Positions 6,460 through 13,371 of a stretch of DNA of 22,467 nucleotides are shown here, piece by piece. The notes below the pieces were generated by a model that made no database searches, had not been told where the DNA came from, and saw nothing but the letters and a program-made list of their open reading frames with translations. Both the position numbers and the translations under genes were made by a program. Source of the DNA: CAZLLV01 sp964560325. GTDB taxonomy: Bacteria > Acidobacteriota > Thermoanaerobaculia > Multivoradales > DATKCC01. Where the stretch lies: contig CAZLLV010000292.1 of assembly GCA_964560325.1 (NCBI GenBank), forward strand, positions 1-22,467, read 5' to 3'. Numbering within the stretch: position 1 is the first letter of the stretch; each line of letters begins with the position of its first letter.

Positions 6460-7976
6460 CCGCGACGGTCCTCGCGAGCTGGATCCTGGTGGTGGCCTAC
6501 GCTGCCGCCATCCTCGCCCTGGTGGTCCACGGCGCCCGGCGCAACCGGAGCGTCGCCGACTACGCCGTCGGCAGCATCGCCTTCTCGCCGGTCGCGGTCG
6601 GCCTGGCGCTCGCCGCCTCGACCACCAGCGCCGCCACCTTCATCATCAACCCCGGCCTGGTCGCCTACTTCGGCCTCTCGGCCGCCTTCGGCCTCTGCGT
6701 CGTGCTGCCGGTCTCGATGAGCCTGTCGCTCGTGGTGCTGACCAAGGGGTTCCGCAAGTACGGCGGCTCGGTCAAGGCGCTCACCCTCTCGCAATGGGTC
6801 GGCAAGCGGTACGGCAGCCGCGCGTTCGCCGTCTTTTTCGCGCTCCTGTCGCTGCTGCTCGTCACCTTCATCGTCATGATCCTGGTCGGGCTCACGAAGG
6901 TGATCGCCGCCTCGCTCGCGCTGCCCGAGGTGGCGGTGCTCGCCGTGCTGGTCGCCTTCTCGTTCGGCTACATGATGTTCGGCGGCGCCAACTCGATGGT
7001 CTACACCAACACCATCCAGGCGGTGATCATGGTCGTGGTGGCGGTGATCCTGCTCGGCTCGGGATGGGAGCACCTCTCCGGCGGCTTCGGCGGCCTGATC
7101 GAGCGGCTGCGCGCGGTCGACCCCGACCTCGCGACCCTCTACAACCCGTCGAGCCCGCTCTTCCGCGACGGCTTCGAGGTGATCTTCTGCACGATCGTGG
7201 TGGGCGTGGCGATCGTCTGCCAGCCGCACATCATCACCAAGTCGCTGCTGCTCTCCGAGGAGCGCCACGTCAACCGGTACCTGGTCACCGGCATCGTGGT
7301 CCAGACGCTCTTCTTCTGGGTCGTGATGGCGGGCGTCTGGGCGCGGCTCGAGTTTCCGGACCTCCAGGTGGGCGGCGAAACGATCGTGCCCGACGCGGTG
7401 ATCTCGACCTATCTCGTGACCCAGTTCCCCTGGTTCGTCGGCGTGATCGTCTTCCTCGGGCTGATCGCGGCCGGCATGTCGACCCTCGAAGGGCTGATCC
7501 AGTCGCTCTCGATCATCGTGACCGAGGACCTGGTCCACAACGTCCACGGCGCCGTCACCGGCCGCGAGCTGTCCGACCGCTTCCTCTTCCTCTTCAACCG
7601 CGGCGTGATCGCGGTGCTCGCGGTCGCCTCCTTCGGCCTCGCCTGGTGGCAGCTCGTCTCGCCGAACCTCTCGGTGATCATCTTCGCCCAGCTCGGCGTC
7701 TACGCCTACTTCGCCGCCGCCTTCGTCCCCGTCCTCTTCGGCACCTTCCTCGACGACACCCCCCTCGCCGCGGTCGCCAGCGGCACCGTCGTCGCCCTCC
7801 TCGTCCACTACGGCCTCTACTACACCGGCCACCACTGGTTCCCCTACTACATGGATGTCACCGTCAAAAACCCCGGCATCGCCACGGCGCTCGGTGTCGT
7901 GGCCGCGACCGTGGTGGGCGGAGCGGTCCACCTCGCGGCGAAGGCACGGCGGACGCGAGCGGTCGAGGCCGCCTGA
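6456..7976 (+). CDS. Sodium:solute symporter (SSS family)
   Basis: A 506-residue inner-membrane carrier with about 13 hydrophobic segments, of normal length for the PutP/PanF/ActP superfamily that couples Na+ entry to uptake of a small organic solute. Landmarks are ALAASTTSAATF (51-62) in the first core helix, the family-like GGANSMVYTNTIQAVIMV (176-193), and AAGMSTLEGLIQSLSII (338-354), where small hydroxyl residues form a sodium site in relatives. The ATG at 6456 overlaps the hydrolase stop as ATGA; longer upstream frames would run into the hydrolase gene and are not needed. As the last gene of the cluster it probably imports the product released by the periplasmic hydrolase. A monocarboxylate is a reasonable guess, not shown by the sequence. 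Confidence 0.92.
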   Translation: MTATVLASWILVVAYAAAILALVVHGARRNRSVADYAVGSIAFSPVAVGLALAASTTSAATFIINPGLVAYFGLSAAFGLCVVLPVSMSLSLVVLTKGFRKYGGSVKALTLSQWVGKRYGSRAFAVFFALLSLLLVTFIVMILVGLTKVIAASLALPEVAVLAVLVAFSFGYMMFGGANSMVYTNTIQAVIMVVVAVILLGSGWEHLSGGFGGLIERLRAVDPDLATLYNPSSPLFRDGFEVIFCTIVVGVAIVCQPHIITKSLLLSEERHVNRYLVTGIVVQTLFFWVVMAGVWARLEFPDLQVGGETIVPDAVISTYLVTQFPWFVGVIVFLGLIAAGMSTLEGLIQSLSIIVTEDLVHNVHGAVTGRELSDRFLFLFNRGVIAVLAVASFGLAWWQLVSPNLSVIIFAQLGVYAYFAAAFVPVLFGTFLDDTPLAAVASGTVVALLVHYGLYYTGHHWFPYYMDVTVKNPGIATALGVVAATVVGGAVHLAAKARRTRAVEAA

Positions 7977-8033
7977 GCTCTGCTCGGTCGACCTCACCCC
8001 CCGGCTTGCGGCCGACACGTCCGGCGGAGTAGT

Positions 8034-8063
8034 CTCCCGATCATCTATCGAACGAATCGGGAG
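8034..8063 (+). promoter_or_regulatory. Inverted repeat enclosing the ribosome-binding site
   Basis: CTCCCGAT (8034-8041) pairs perfectly with ATCGGGAG (8056-8063) across a 14-nt loop. A T-G wobble can add a ninth pair. The right arm contains most of the GGGAGG ribosome-binding site (8059-8064) of the gene starting at 8069. In mRNA this would hide the site, as in RNA thermometers or other translational switches. As DNA it could instead be an operator. Confidence 0.45.
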
Positions 8064-8068
8064 GAACG

Positions 8069-8620
8069 ATGGCGGCGAGGTCGATGTCCTTGGCGGTGAC
8101 GTGTCTCTTCTTATCGATCTTCTCAGTAGCGTCCCAGGGGGCGGGTGCCCAGGTCGAGGCCCGGCAAGGCGACTCGAAGGAGGAGCGCCCGAACGACTTT
8201 ACGTCGCCCATGGTCCTCGAGCTCCCGCTCTCCGACTTGAGCGCCCTCGCTGGCGGAGAGCTCGTGGAGTACCAGGACGAAATCCGTGAGTTCTTCTGTG
8301 ACGACGTCGCTCTTCGTCACTTCCAGATCGAGCGCCAAAAGACCCGCGGCTCCGATGCGACCGCTCAGGTGACGTTCCGGATTCGTGGCACGCTCTACGT
8401 GCGTCCTTCGCACGACCGGGAGGTCGCCCTCGACATCACTATCGGCAAGGGCGAAGACGTGGTCGCAGAGACCCGGCTGACGGAGATCGAGGCAGAGGAG
8501 AAGAAGCGAAAAGCTTTCAAGCAGCGGTTCGTCGTGCCCCAGAGACGGCTTCTCGAGGCATTCTCCTCCGATCCGACGCCGACACTCCGGATCACGATGT
8601 GGGTACGCGACGACATCTGA
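8069..8620 (+). CDS. Exported protein of unknown function
   Basis: A 183-residue protein that I do not recognise. Residues 1-27 form a signal peptide (core SLAVTCLFLSIFSVA, probable cleavage after AGA), so it should be periplasmic or secreted. The mature part has alternating hydrophobic and polar stretches (QVTFRIRGTLYVRP, VALDITIGK, TLRITMWVRDD) that suggest a small beta-rich fold. It also has a charged Glu/Lys helix around EIEAEEKKRKAFKQRF and a single mature cysteine (C77). The ATG has GGGAGG at ideal spacing. The gene stands alone, 92 bp after the symporter, and converges with the protease gene on the other strand. The strong ribosome-binding site and good signal peptide support it as a real gene; no function is proposed. 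Confidence 0.75.
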   Translation: MAARSMSLAVTCLFLSIFSVASQGAGAQVEARQGDSKEERPNDFTSPMVLELPLSDLSALAGGELVEYQDEIREFFCDDVALRHFQIERQKTRGSDATAQVTFRIRGTLYVRPSHDREVALDITIGKGEDVVAETRLTEIEAEEKKRKAFKQRFVVPQRRLLEAFSSDPTPTLRITMWVRDDI

Positions 8621-8713
8621 AGACAGTCGCGAATACCTTCGAAGCGTACGATCGAGCATGAATTGCTGGACGCCGCCGTAGGCCGCGAGCGGGAAGCCGG
8701 TGGACCGGACGGC

Positions 8714-9754
8714 TTACCGCACCGGTGAGCTGCAAGCCGGGCGCGTGCCGGAGCGGTCAGGAGTCGTCACCTCACGCTCGAAGGCCGCTAGCCGCCAGCC
8801 TCCCGATGATGCCAGGACGACATCGAGGTAGAAGCGGATGCCTCTCGACATGCACAGGAAGCTTCGGCGGTCCCCCGCCTCGCCCAGGCCCGCGCCATCG
8901 ACGCCGACCGGCTCGCACGACCACGGGGCCGAGGCCGGAAGCGCCAGTGCCTCCGTGAGCCAGGCGAAATCCTCGTCCCGCCGGCGGCGCTCCGTCTCCT
9001 CTGCCAGATCGTTCACGGCTTCCAGCAGCTTCGCGACGACGCCAGCGGCCGTCGAACCTTCGAGAATGCCGGCGACGCCGTGGGCCACCGGGCGCGGACA
9101 ACTCCGGTATGGCTCACCAACCGGTCGGAAGCCGTAGTAGTGGATCCGGGGAGTCATCCGGCGGTAGTGCGCGTAAGACCAGACCTCGTAGCTCGCGCTG
9201 CAGGCGCCGACAGTCCGGGCTGCACCACCGGCGGGGTCGTTGACGGCGATCCAGGGGCCCAGACGCAGGGGGGGGCGGCCCGGCGAGTCGACCGTCAGCT
9301 CTCTCGCTGAGGTCATGACAACCATATGACCCTGGTCCCCCGCCTCGGCTTCGTCCCACCCGAACACAACCGGCCCGCATCGGAGCTCACCGGCAAGCTC
9401 CGACCAAGCGAGGCCGTGGAAGGGAGGAGTTACCTCTGCGTCGAAACCCCAGTCGCCGAAGCGTGGCAGCCCCGTCCGCTGACAGGCGGCGGTGGTATGG
9501 CCGTCGGCGCAGAAGGTCCGCGTGCATCTGCCGTCCAAGCCGTGGAGCCGCTCGACCTGTCGCCGTTGCGAGACATCGTCCGCCGAGCCGAGCGCACGCA
9601 GAACCATCTCCGCGCTCGCGGCCCAGCACCAAAACGACGATTCCTGAGCGACGAGTGGTACGGCAGGTGCGACGGGCGGATCCGCAGCGAATACCGGCAG
9701 GAGCCCGACGCAGCCGAAGAAGCCGAGGACCGCCGCGATCGTTCGTCGCCTCAG
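8714..9754 (-). CDS. Secreted papain-like cysteine protease, probable CTG start
   Basis: A 346-residue protein if translation begins at CTG (9754-9752). It has a basic N-terminus, a hydrophobic core (IAAVLGFFGCVGLLPVFA) and a likely signal-peptide end near residue 23. It continues with QESSFWCWAASAEMVL, the nucleophile box of papain-like/C39-like peptidases: oxyanion Gln Q37 and catalytic C43. QGHMVVMTS supplies H143 and WIAVNDPAGG supplies N172/D173, completing the expected Cys-His-Asn triad. An ATG-only call would start at residue 50 (9607) and lose both the catalytic cysteine and the signal peptide. No ATG, GTG or TTG occurs between the upstream in-frame TAA (9760-9758) and that point. The CTG has GGGAGGT five bases upstream and overlaps the previous gene's TGA as CTGA. 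Resemblance is to the C70/AvrRpt2-type and C39-like groups; the target is unknown. Confidence 0.78.
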   Translation of the reverse strand: MRRRTIAAVLGFFGCVGLLPVFAADPPVAPAVPLVAQESSFWCWAASAEMVLRALGSADDVSQRRQVERLHGLDGRCTRTFCADGHTTAACQRTGLPRFGDWGFDAEVTPPFHGLAWSELAGELRCGPVVFGWDEAEAGDQGHMVVMTSARELTVDSPGRPPLRLGPWIAVNDPAGGAARTVGACSASYEVWSYAHYRRMTPRIHYYGFRPVGEPYRSCPRPVAHGVAGILEGSTAAGVVAKLLEAVNDLAEETERRRRDEDFAWLTEALALPASAPWSCEPVGVDGAGLGEAGDRRSFLCMSRGIRFYLDVVLASSGGWRLAAFEREVTTPDRSGTRPACSSPVR

Positions 9755-10671
9755 CGATTACCTCCCACCGCGCGCTCCGGAAGCGCGACGGGTGGCGGGC
9801 AACGGACCGACGGCATGTTACCGATCCCCATTCTCGAATCGCACTCCAGATAGTTCTCGACGACGAAGGGGATCAACCGCGGGTCCGGCCCCGGCGAAAG
9901 CAGCAGGTCGTAGAAAGCCGCAAAATGACGGTCGCCACGGCACTCGGGAGGATCGTCGGATCCGCCGGTGCACCGGATGCGAGGCAGCTCGGAGACTCCA
10001 TTGGCGAGCTCGAGCACGGCACAGCGGCCGGCCTCACCGAGGAAATCAGCACAGACCTCGGCGGCGGACTCGAAAAGAGCAACCCTTCGGTTCGTGCCCC
10101 CGACGGTGATCTCGATCACGGCGTCGTCGATCTCTACGACCTCCGCCTCGAACGCGAGGGCGGTGGCAAGGCGCCGGCGCGAATCCCCGGGCTGGCCGAG
10201 ATCGTTGGCGGGCCGAAAGTCCCACAACGCCTGGTCACGATAGCCGAGCGGCAGCTCGAGCTCCGTGCACTTGGAGACCGGCCGCGTGGACCAGGCGCCT
10301 TCGAACCGGATCTTGCCGGCAACCATCGGCCTCCCCTCGAATGAACAGGAAGGCGCCCTCCTCAGGCAATCAGCCCTCACCACCGCCTGGTCGGGCCGGT
10401 CGGTGAGTCGGTCGAGCGCCACCAAGTGCGGCAGCCCACCTAGCTCCACAGGAGCCGAGCCGGGGACCCTGAGGACGATGTCGAAGTCACGGTCGATGGA
10501 AGGCGTGCCGAGATCGGCGCCGTGCTGAAGAAACCGGGGCCGATGCTCCGGGATGTGCGACCACGCGTCGGTGTCCAGGACCAACGCCGTGAGCCCCGCC
10601 GGATGCGCCGTGTCGGGCGCGTCCGGCACGAAGAGAACCAACCCCCAAACAACCACCAGCACCTTGATCAT
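9751..10671 (-). CDS. Cysteine-rich exported protein of unknown function
   Basis: A 306-residue protein that I do not recognise. MIKVLVVVWGLVLFVPDAPDTAHPA looks like a signal peptide, after which nine cysteines are spread through the chain (for example ADCLRRAPSC, EVCADFLGEAGRC, RIRCTGGSDDPPEC). This suggests disulfide bonding outside the cytoplasm. The middle has beta-like stretches (EAEVVEIDDAVIEITVGG). The ATG has AAAGGAG six bases upstream. Its TGA overlaps the CTG start of the papain-like protease, so the two are probably translated together. A substrate, chaperone or inhibitor of the protease are possibilities raised only by the gene order. Confidence 0.72.
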   Translation of the reverse strand: MIKVLVVVWGLVLFVPDAPDTAHPAGLTALVLDTDAWSHIPEHRPRFLQHGADLGTPSIDRDFDIVLRVPGSAPVELGGLPHLVALDRLTDRPDQAVVRADCLRRAPSCSFEGRPMVAGKIRFEGAWSTRPVSKCTELELPLGYRDQALWDFRPANDLGQPGDSRRRLATALAFEAEVVEIDDAVIEITVGGTNRRVALFESAAEVCADFLGEAGRCAVLELANGVSELPRIRCTGGSDDPPECRGDRHFAAFYDLLLSPGPDPRLIPFVVENYLECDSRMGIGNMPSVRCPPPVALPERAVGGNR

Positions 10672-10833
10672 GCTCCGCTCCTTTCATTCGTCGCTTCACA
10701 GGTCTTCGCCGGTGGCACAGAGCTGCTCGACGTAGCCGCCCGGCTCGTCTTCTTCGGACTCGACGCCGGCCAAGCGGTGGGAAGGCGCGGATCGTCGTAG
10801 CGCCCCTCTCTCCCGCCGGCGCTAGAACCAAGG

Positions 10834-11283
10834 TCAGGCTCGGTCCGGCCGCGGCGGGGTGAGGCTGAGCTTGTATCCGTCCGGGTCGGTGGTCGAGAGG
10901 ACAGTGGAGCCCCACTGTTCCTTCGGGCCGTCGGCCTCGTGGCCGTGGTCGCGCAGGAGGGCGGCGATCGGTTCCAGGTCCTGCGCCGTCTCCGCCCAGA
11001 TGCGGAAGCCGACGCCCTTCTGGCGGTCGCTCCCCTTCGCCCCGTCGTCCTGCGACAGGCCGATGCGGCAGGAGCCGGCGAGCAGCATGACGCCGAGCAG
11101 CTTGCCGTCCTCCTCCCACCGCTCCTCGACGGTGAAGCCGAGGCCGTCCTGGTAGAAGCGCACGCTCGCTTCCACGTCGTCGACCGTCAGGCTGGGCGAG
11201 AGCGACCGGAGGCGGAGGGATTCGGGAGCGGTCTGGCGGCGCTCGGAACGCCCGGCGCCGTTGGGCGAGTGCTGATCCGTCAT
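10834..11283 (-). CDS. VOC-fold (glyoxalase/bleomycin-resistance-like) protein
   Basis: A 149-residue protein of the vicinal oxygen chelate superfamily. It shows SPSLTVDDVEASVRFYQDGLGF (residues 29-50) at the start of the first beta-alpha-beta unit, VGFRIWAETAQDLEPIAALLRDHG in the second, and the closing DPDGYKLSLTPP (133-144). The usual metal-ligand positions look empty: the first strand has Ser where His is common, and the last strand lacks the Glu after PDG. A non-catalytic binding or resistance role is therefore more likely than glyoxalase activity. The ATG at 11283 has GAGGAG seven bases upstream; longer open frame on that strand would run into the divergent sat promoter region. It is transcribed away from the sulfurylase gene. 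Confidence 0.85.
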   Translation of the reverse strand: MTDQHSPNGAGRSERRQTAPESLRLRSLSPSLTVDDVEASVRFYQDGLGFTVEERWEEDGKLLGVMLLAGSCRIGLSQDDGAKGSDRQKGVGFRIWAETAQDLEPIAALLRDHGHEADGPKEQWGSTVLSTTDPDGYKLSLTPPRPDRA

Positions 11284-11349
11284 GCGTGATCTCCTCGGGA
11301 AAGGTGCCGGAGGGCGCTTCGGTCCGTGCCACCTCTCGGCGGGCTGATT

Positions 11350-11378
11350 TTGCAATTCGCCGTCGAGCCTGTCATACT
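11350..11378 (+). promoter_or_regulatory. Possible promoter of the sulfurylase gene
   Basis: TTGCAA (11350-11355) and CATACT (11373-11378) match the -35 and -10 consensus at 4 of 6 positions each, with an ideal 17-bp spacer. They lie in the 194-bp divergent gap between the VOC gene and sat, about 100 bp before the sat ATG. The match is only moderate. Confidence 0.4.
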
Positions 11379-11477
11379 CGCCCCTCCGCGCGTCGTACCC
11401 TGCGGAACCAACCCCCGAGCACGCCATCCGTTCCGGCTTTTCCAGGAATTCTCCGTCCAGATAGGGAGCTGTACCCG

Positions 11478-13271
11478 ATGACCGCATCGTCGTCCTCCGA
11501 CCCCATTCCGTTCCGCCCCGCCGCCGAGTCCACCGGCAAGGGCGAGTCGCACGACCACCTGATCGCCCCCCCCGGCGGCGAGCTCGTCGACCTGATGGTC
11601 GGCCACGAGCGCGCGGCCGAGCTCAAGGCCGCCTCGCAGGAGTGGCCCTCCTGGGACCTCACCGAGCGCCAGCTCTGCGACCTGGAGTTACTGCTGGGCG
11701 GCGGCTTCTCGCCGCTCACCGGCTTCATGAACCGCGCCGACCTCGAGGCGGTGATGAAGGACATGCGGCTCGCCGACGGCACCCTCTGGCCGATGCCGAT
11801 CACCCTCGACGTGAGCGAGGAGGTCGCGCAGGGCCTGTCCACGGGCGACTCGCTGGCGCTGCGCGACCCGGAAGGCGTGATGCTCGCCGTCCTCCACGTC
11901 GAGGACGTGTGGCAGGTCGACCGCGCGGCGGAGGCGAAAGCGGTCTTCGGCAGCACCGACGAGAAGCACCCGGGCGTCGCCCACCTCCTCCGCCGCACGC
12001 AACCGTACGCCGTCGGCGGCCGACTGGAAGGCCTCCAGCTCCCGTTCCACTACGACTTCAAGACCCTGCGGCGGTCCCCCGCCGAGCTGCGCGCCCGCTT
12101 CGCCAAGCGGGGCTGGCGCAAGGTGGTCGCGTTCCAGACCCGGAACCCGATGCACCGCGCGCACTTCGAGCTCACCCTGCGCGCCGCGCGCGACCTGGAG
12201 GCGAACCTGCTGATCCACCCGGTGGTCGGCATGACCAAGCCGGGCGACGTGGACCACTACACGCGCGTGCGCTGCTACCAGGCGCTCCTCGACCACTACC
12301 CGCAGCACACGACGGATCTCTCGCTGCTGCCGCTCGCCATGCGCATGGGCGGCCCGCGCGAGGCGGTCTGGCACGCGATCATCCGCAAGAACTACGGCTG
12401 CACCCACTTCATCGTCGGCCGCGACCACGCCGGCCCGGGCAACGACTCGAGCGGCGAGCCGTTCTACGGCCCGTACGATGCCCAGGAGCTGCTGCGGCAG
12501 CACGAGGAGGAGCTGGGTGTCGAGATGGTGCCGTTCAAGATGATGGTCTACGCCGAGGACCAGGACCTCTACATGCCGGTCGACGAAGTGCCGGAGGGCA
12601 CCCGCACGCTGTCGATCTCCGGCACCGAGCTGCGCGACCGCCTCGCCGGTGGCCGGGAGATCCCGGAGTGGTTCACCTTTCCGGAGGTCGCCGACGAGCT
12701 GCGCAAGACCCACCCGCCGCGCGCGCGCCAGGGCTTCACCGTCTTCTTCACCGGCCTCTCCGGCGCCGGCAAGTCGACGGTCGCGAACGTGCTGCTGGTC
12801 AAGCTGCTCGAGATGGGCGGCCGGCCGGTGACGCTGCTCGACGGCGACATCGTGCGCAAGAACCTCTCCTCCGAGCTCGGTTTCTCGAAGGAGCACCGCG
12901 ACATCAACATCCGCCGCATCGGCTTCGTCGCGTCGGAGATCACCAAGAACGGCGGCATCGCCATCTGCGCCCCGATCGCCCCGTACGAGAACGTGCGCCA
13001 GGAGGTCAAGGAGACCGTCGCCCCCGGCGGCGGCTACATCCTGGTCCACATGGCGACCCCACTCGAGGTGTGCGAGGAGCGCGACCGGAAGGGCCTCTAC
13101 GCCAAGGCCCGCGCCGGCGTGATCAAGGAGTTCACCGGCATCTCCGACCCGTACGAGGAGCCGCAGGACCCCGACCTCTACATCGACACCTCGGACCTCT
13201 CGCCCGAGGAGGCGGCGAACAAGATCATCCTCCACCTGGAGAGCGAGGGGTACATCGGGGCGAGAGTCTGA
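11478..13271 (+). CDS. sat: Bifunctional ATP sulfurylase / APS kinase
   Basis: A 597-residue fusion that makes APS from ATP and sulfate, then phosphorylates it to PAPS, the donor for sulfotransferases and for some sulfate assimilation routes. Residues about 25-415 are the sulfurylase, with QTRNPMHRAH (220-229) and GRDHAG (314-319), both active-site motifs, and ISGTELRDRL (380-389). Residues about 416-597 are the kinase, with an intact P-loop GLSGAGKST (426-434), DGD (455-457), NIRRIGFVASEI and the lid region APIAPYENVR. The intact P-loop argues for a working kinase, unlike the decayed kinase domain of fungal sulfurylases. The ATG has AGGGAG at nine bases; an open frame extends upstream without a better start. 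It precedes a surface-glycan cluster, so PAPS for glycan sulfation is possible, but no sulfotransferase is in the window. Confidence 0.95.
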   Translation: MTASSSSDPIPFRPAAESTGKGESHDHLIAPPGGELVDLMVGHERAAELKAASQEWPSWDLTERQLCDLELLLGGGFSPLTGFMNRADLEAVMKDMRLADGTLWPMPITLDVSEEVAQGLSTGDSLALRDPEGVMLAVLHVEDVWQVDRAAEAKAVFGSTDEKHPGVAHLLRRTQPYAVGGRLEGLQLPFHYDFKTLRRSPAELRARFAKRGWRKVVAFQTRNPMHRAHFELTLRAARDLEANLLIHPVVGMTKPGDVDHYTRVRCYQALLDHYPQHTTDLSLLPLAMRMGGPREAVWHAIIRKNYGCTHFIVGRDHAGPGNDSSGEPFYGPYDAQELLRQHEEELGVEMVPFKMMVYAEDQDLYMPVDEVPEGTRTLSISGTELRDRLAGGREIPEWFTFPEVADELRKTHPPRARQGFTVFFTGLSGAGKSTVANVLLVKLLEMGGRPVTLLDGDIVRKNLSSELGFSKEHRDINIRRIGFVASEITKNGGIAICAPIAPYENVRQEVKETVAPGGGYILVHMATPLEVCEERDRKGLYAKARAGVIKEFTGISDPYEEPQDPDLYIDTSDLSPEEAANKIILHLESEGYIGARV

Positions 13272-13328
13272 TCGGGCCACCTCCCGCCGGGACCGACCTT
13301 GAACCGGCTTCGTCTTCGCCGGGGGCAG

Positions 13329-13334
13329 TACAAT
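13329..13334 (+). promoter_or_regulatory. Isolated -10-like hexamer before the flippase
   Basis: TACAAT matches the -10 consensus at five of six positions and lies 8 nt before a 9-codon open frame and 34 nt before the flippase ATG. No -35 element stands at the right distance: the TTGAAC at 13299-13304 is 24 bp away. It might allow separate transcription of the glycan cluster. Confidence 0.3.
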
Positions 13335-13341
13335 TCAGAGC

Positions 13342-13371
13342 ATGACGTTCGGTACCGGTGGTTGGCGATGA
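13342..13371 (+). pseudogene. Nine-codon frame resembling a phosphoglucomutase N-terminus
   Basis: ATG at 13342 opens MTFGTGGWR and stops at TGA 13369-13371, overlapping the flippase start as ATGA. FGTGGWR is the near-invariant opening of many phosphoglucomutase/phosphomannomutase proteins. The frame may be the stub of such a gene cut at a recombination junction, or a leader peptide that couples translation to the flippase. The short length makes chance a real alternative. Confidence 0.35.

Noticed and set aside
6273..8018. A 581-codon minus-strand frame across the hydrolase and symporter
   Set aside because: Highly repetitive His/Asp/Glu/Arg composition typical of the complement of a membrane-protein gene; no start signal or motif.
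8621..8713. Bidirectional terminator between the convergent genes
   Set aside because: Only a short CTTCGAAG palindrome was found and there is no T-tract, so no terminator can be supported.
10696..10821. A minus-strand open stretch of 42 codons ending GGYVEQLCATGEDL, between the VOC and Cys-rich genes
   Set aside because: The peptide end looks protein-like, but there is no ATG or GTG, no ribosome-binding site and no recognised family; at best a remnant, too weak to annotate.
11688..13280. A 530-codon minus-strand frame across the sulfurylase gene
   Set aside because: Complement of a clearly recognised enzyme gene; composition is shadow-like.
13299..13367. Upstream TTG start extending the ABC transporter by 23 residues
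   Set aside because: The added residues are Arg-rich and unlike the family; the first helix aligns with the ATG at 13368.
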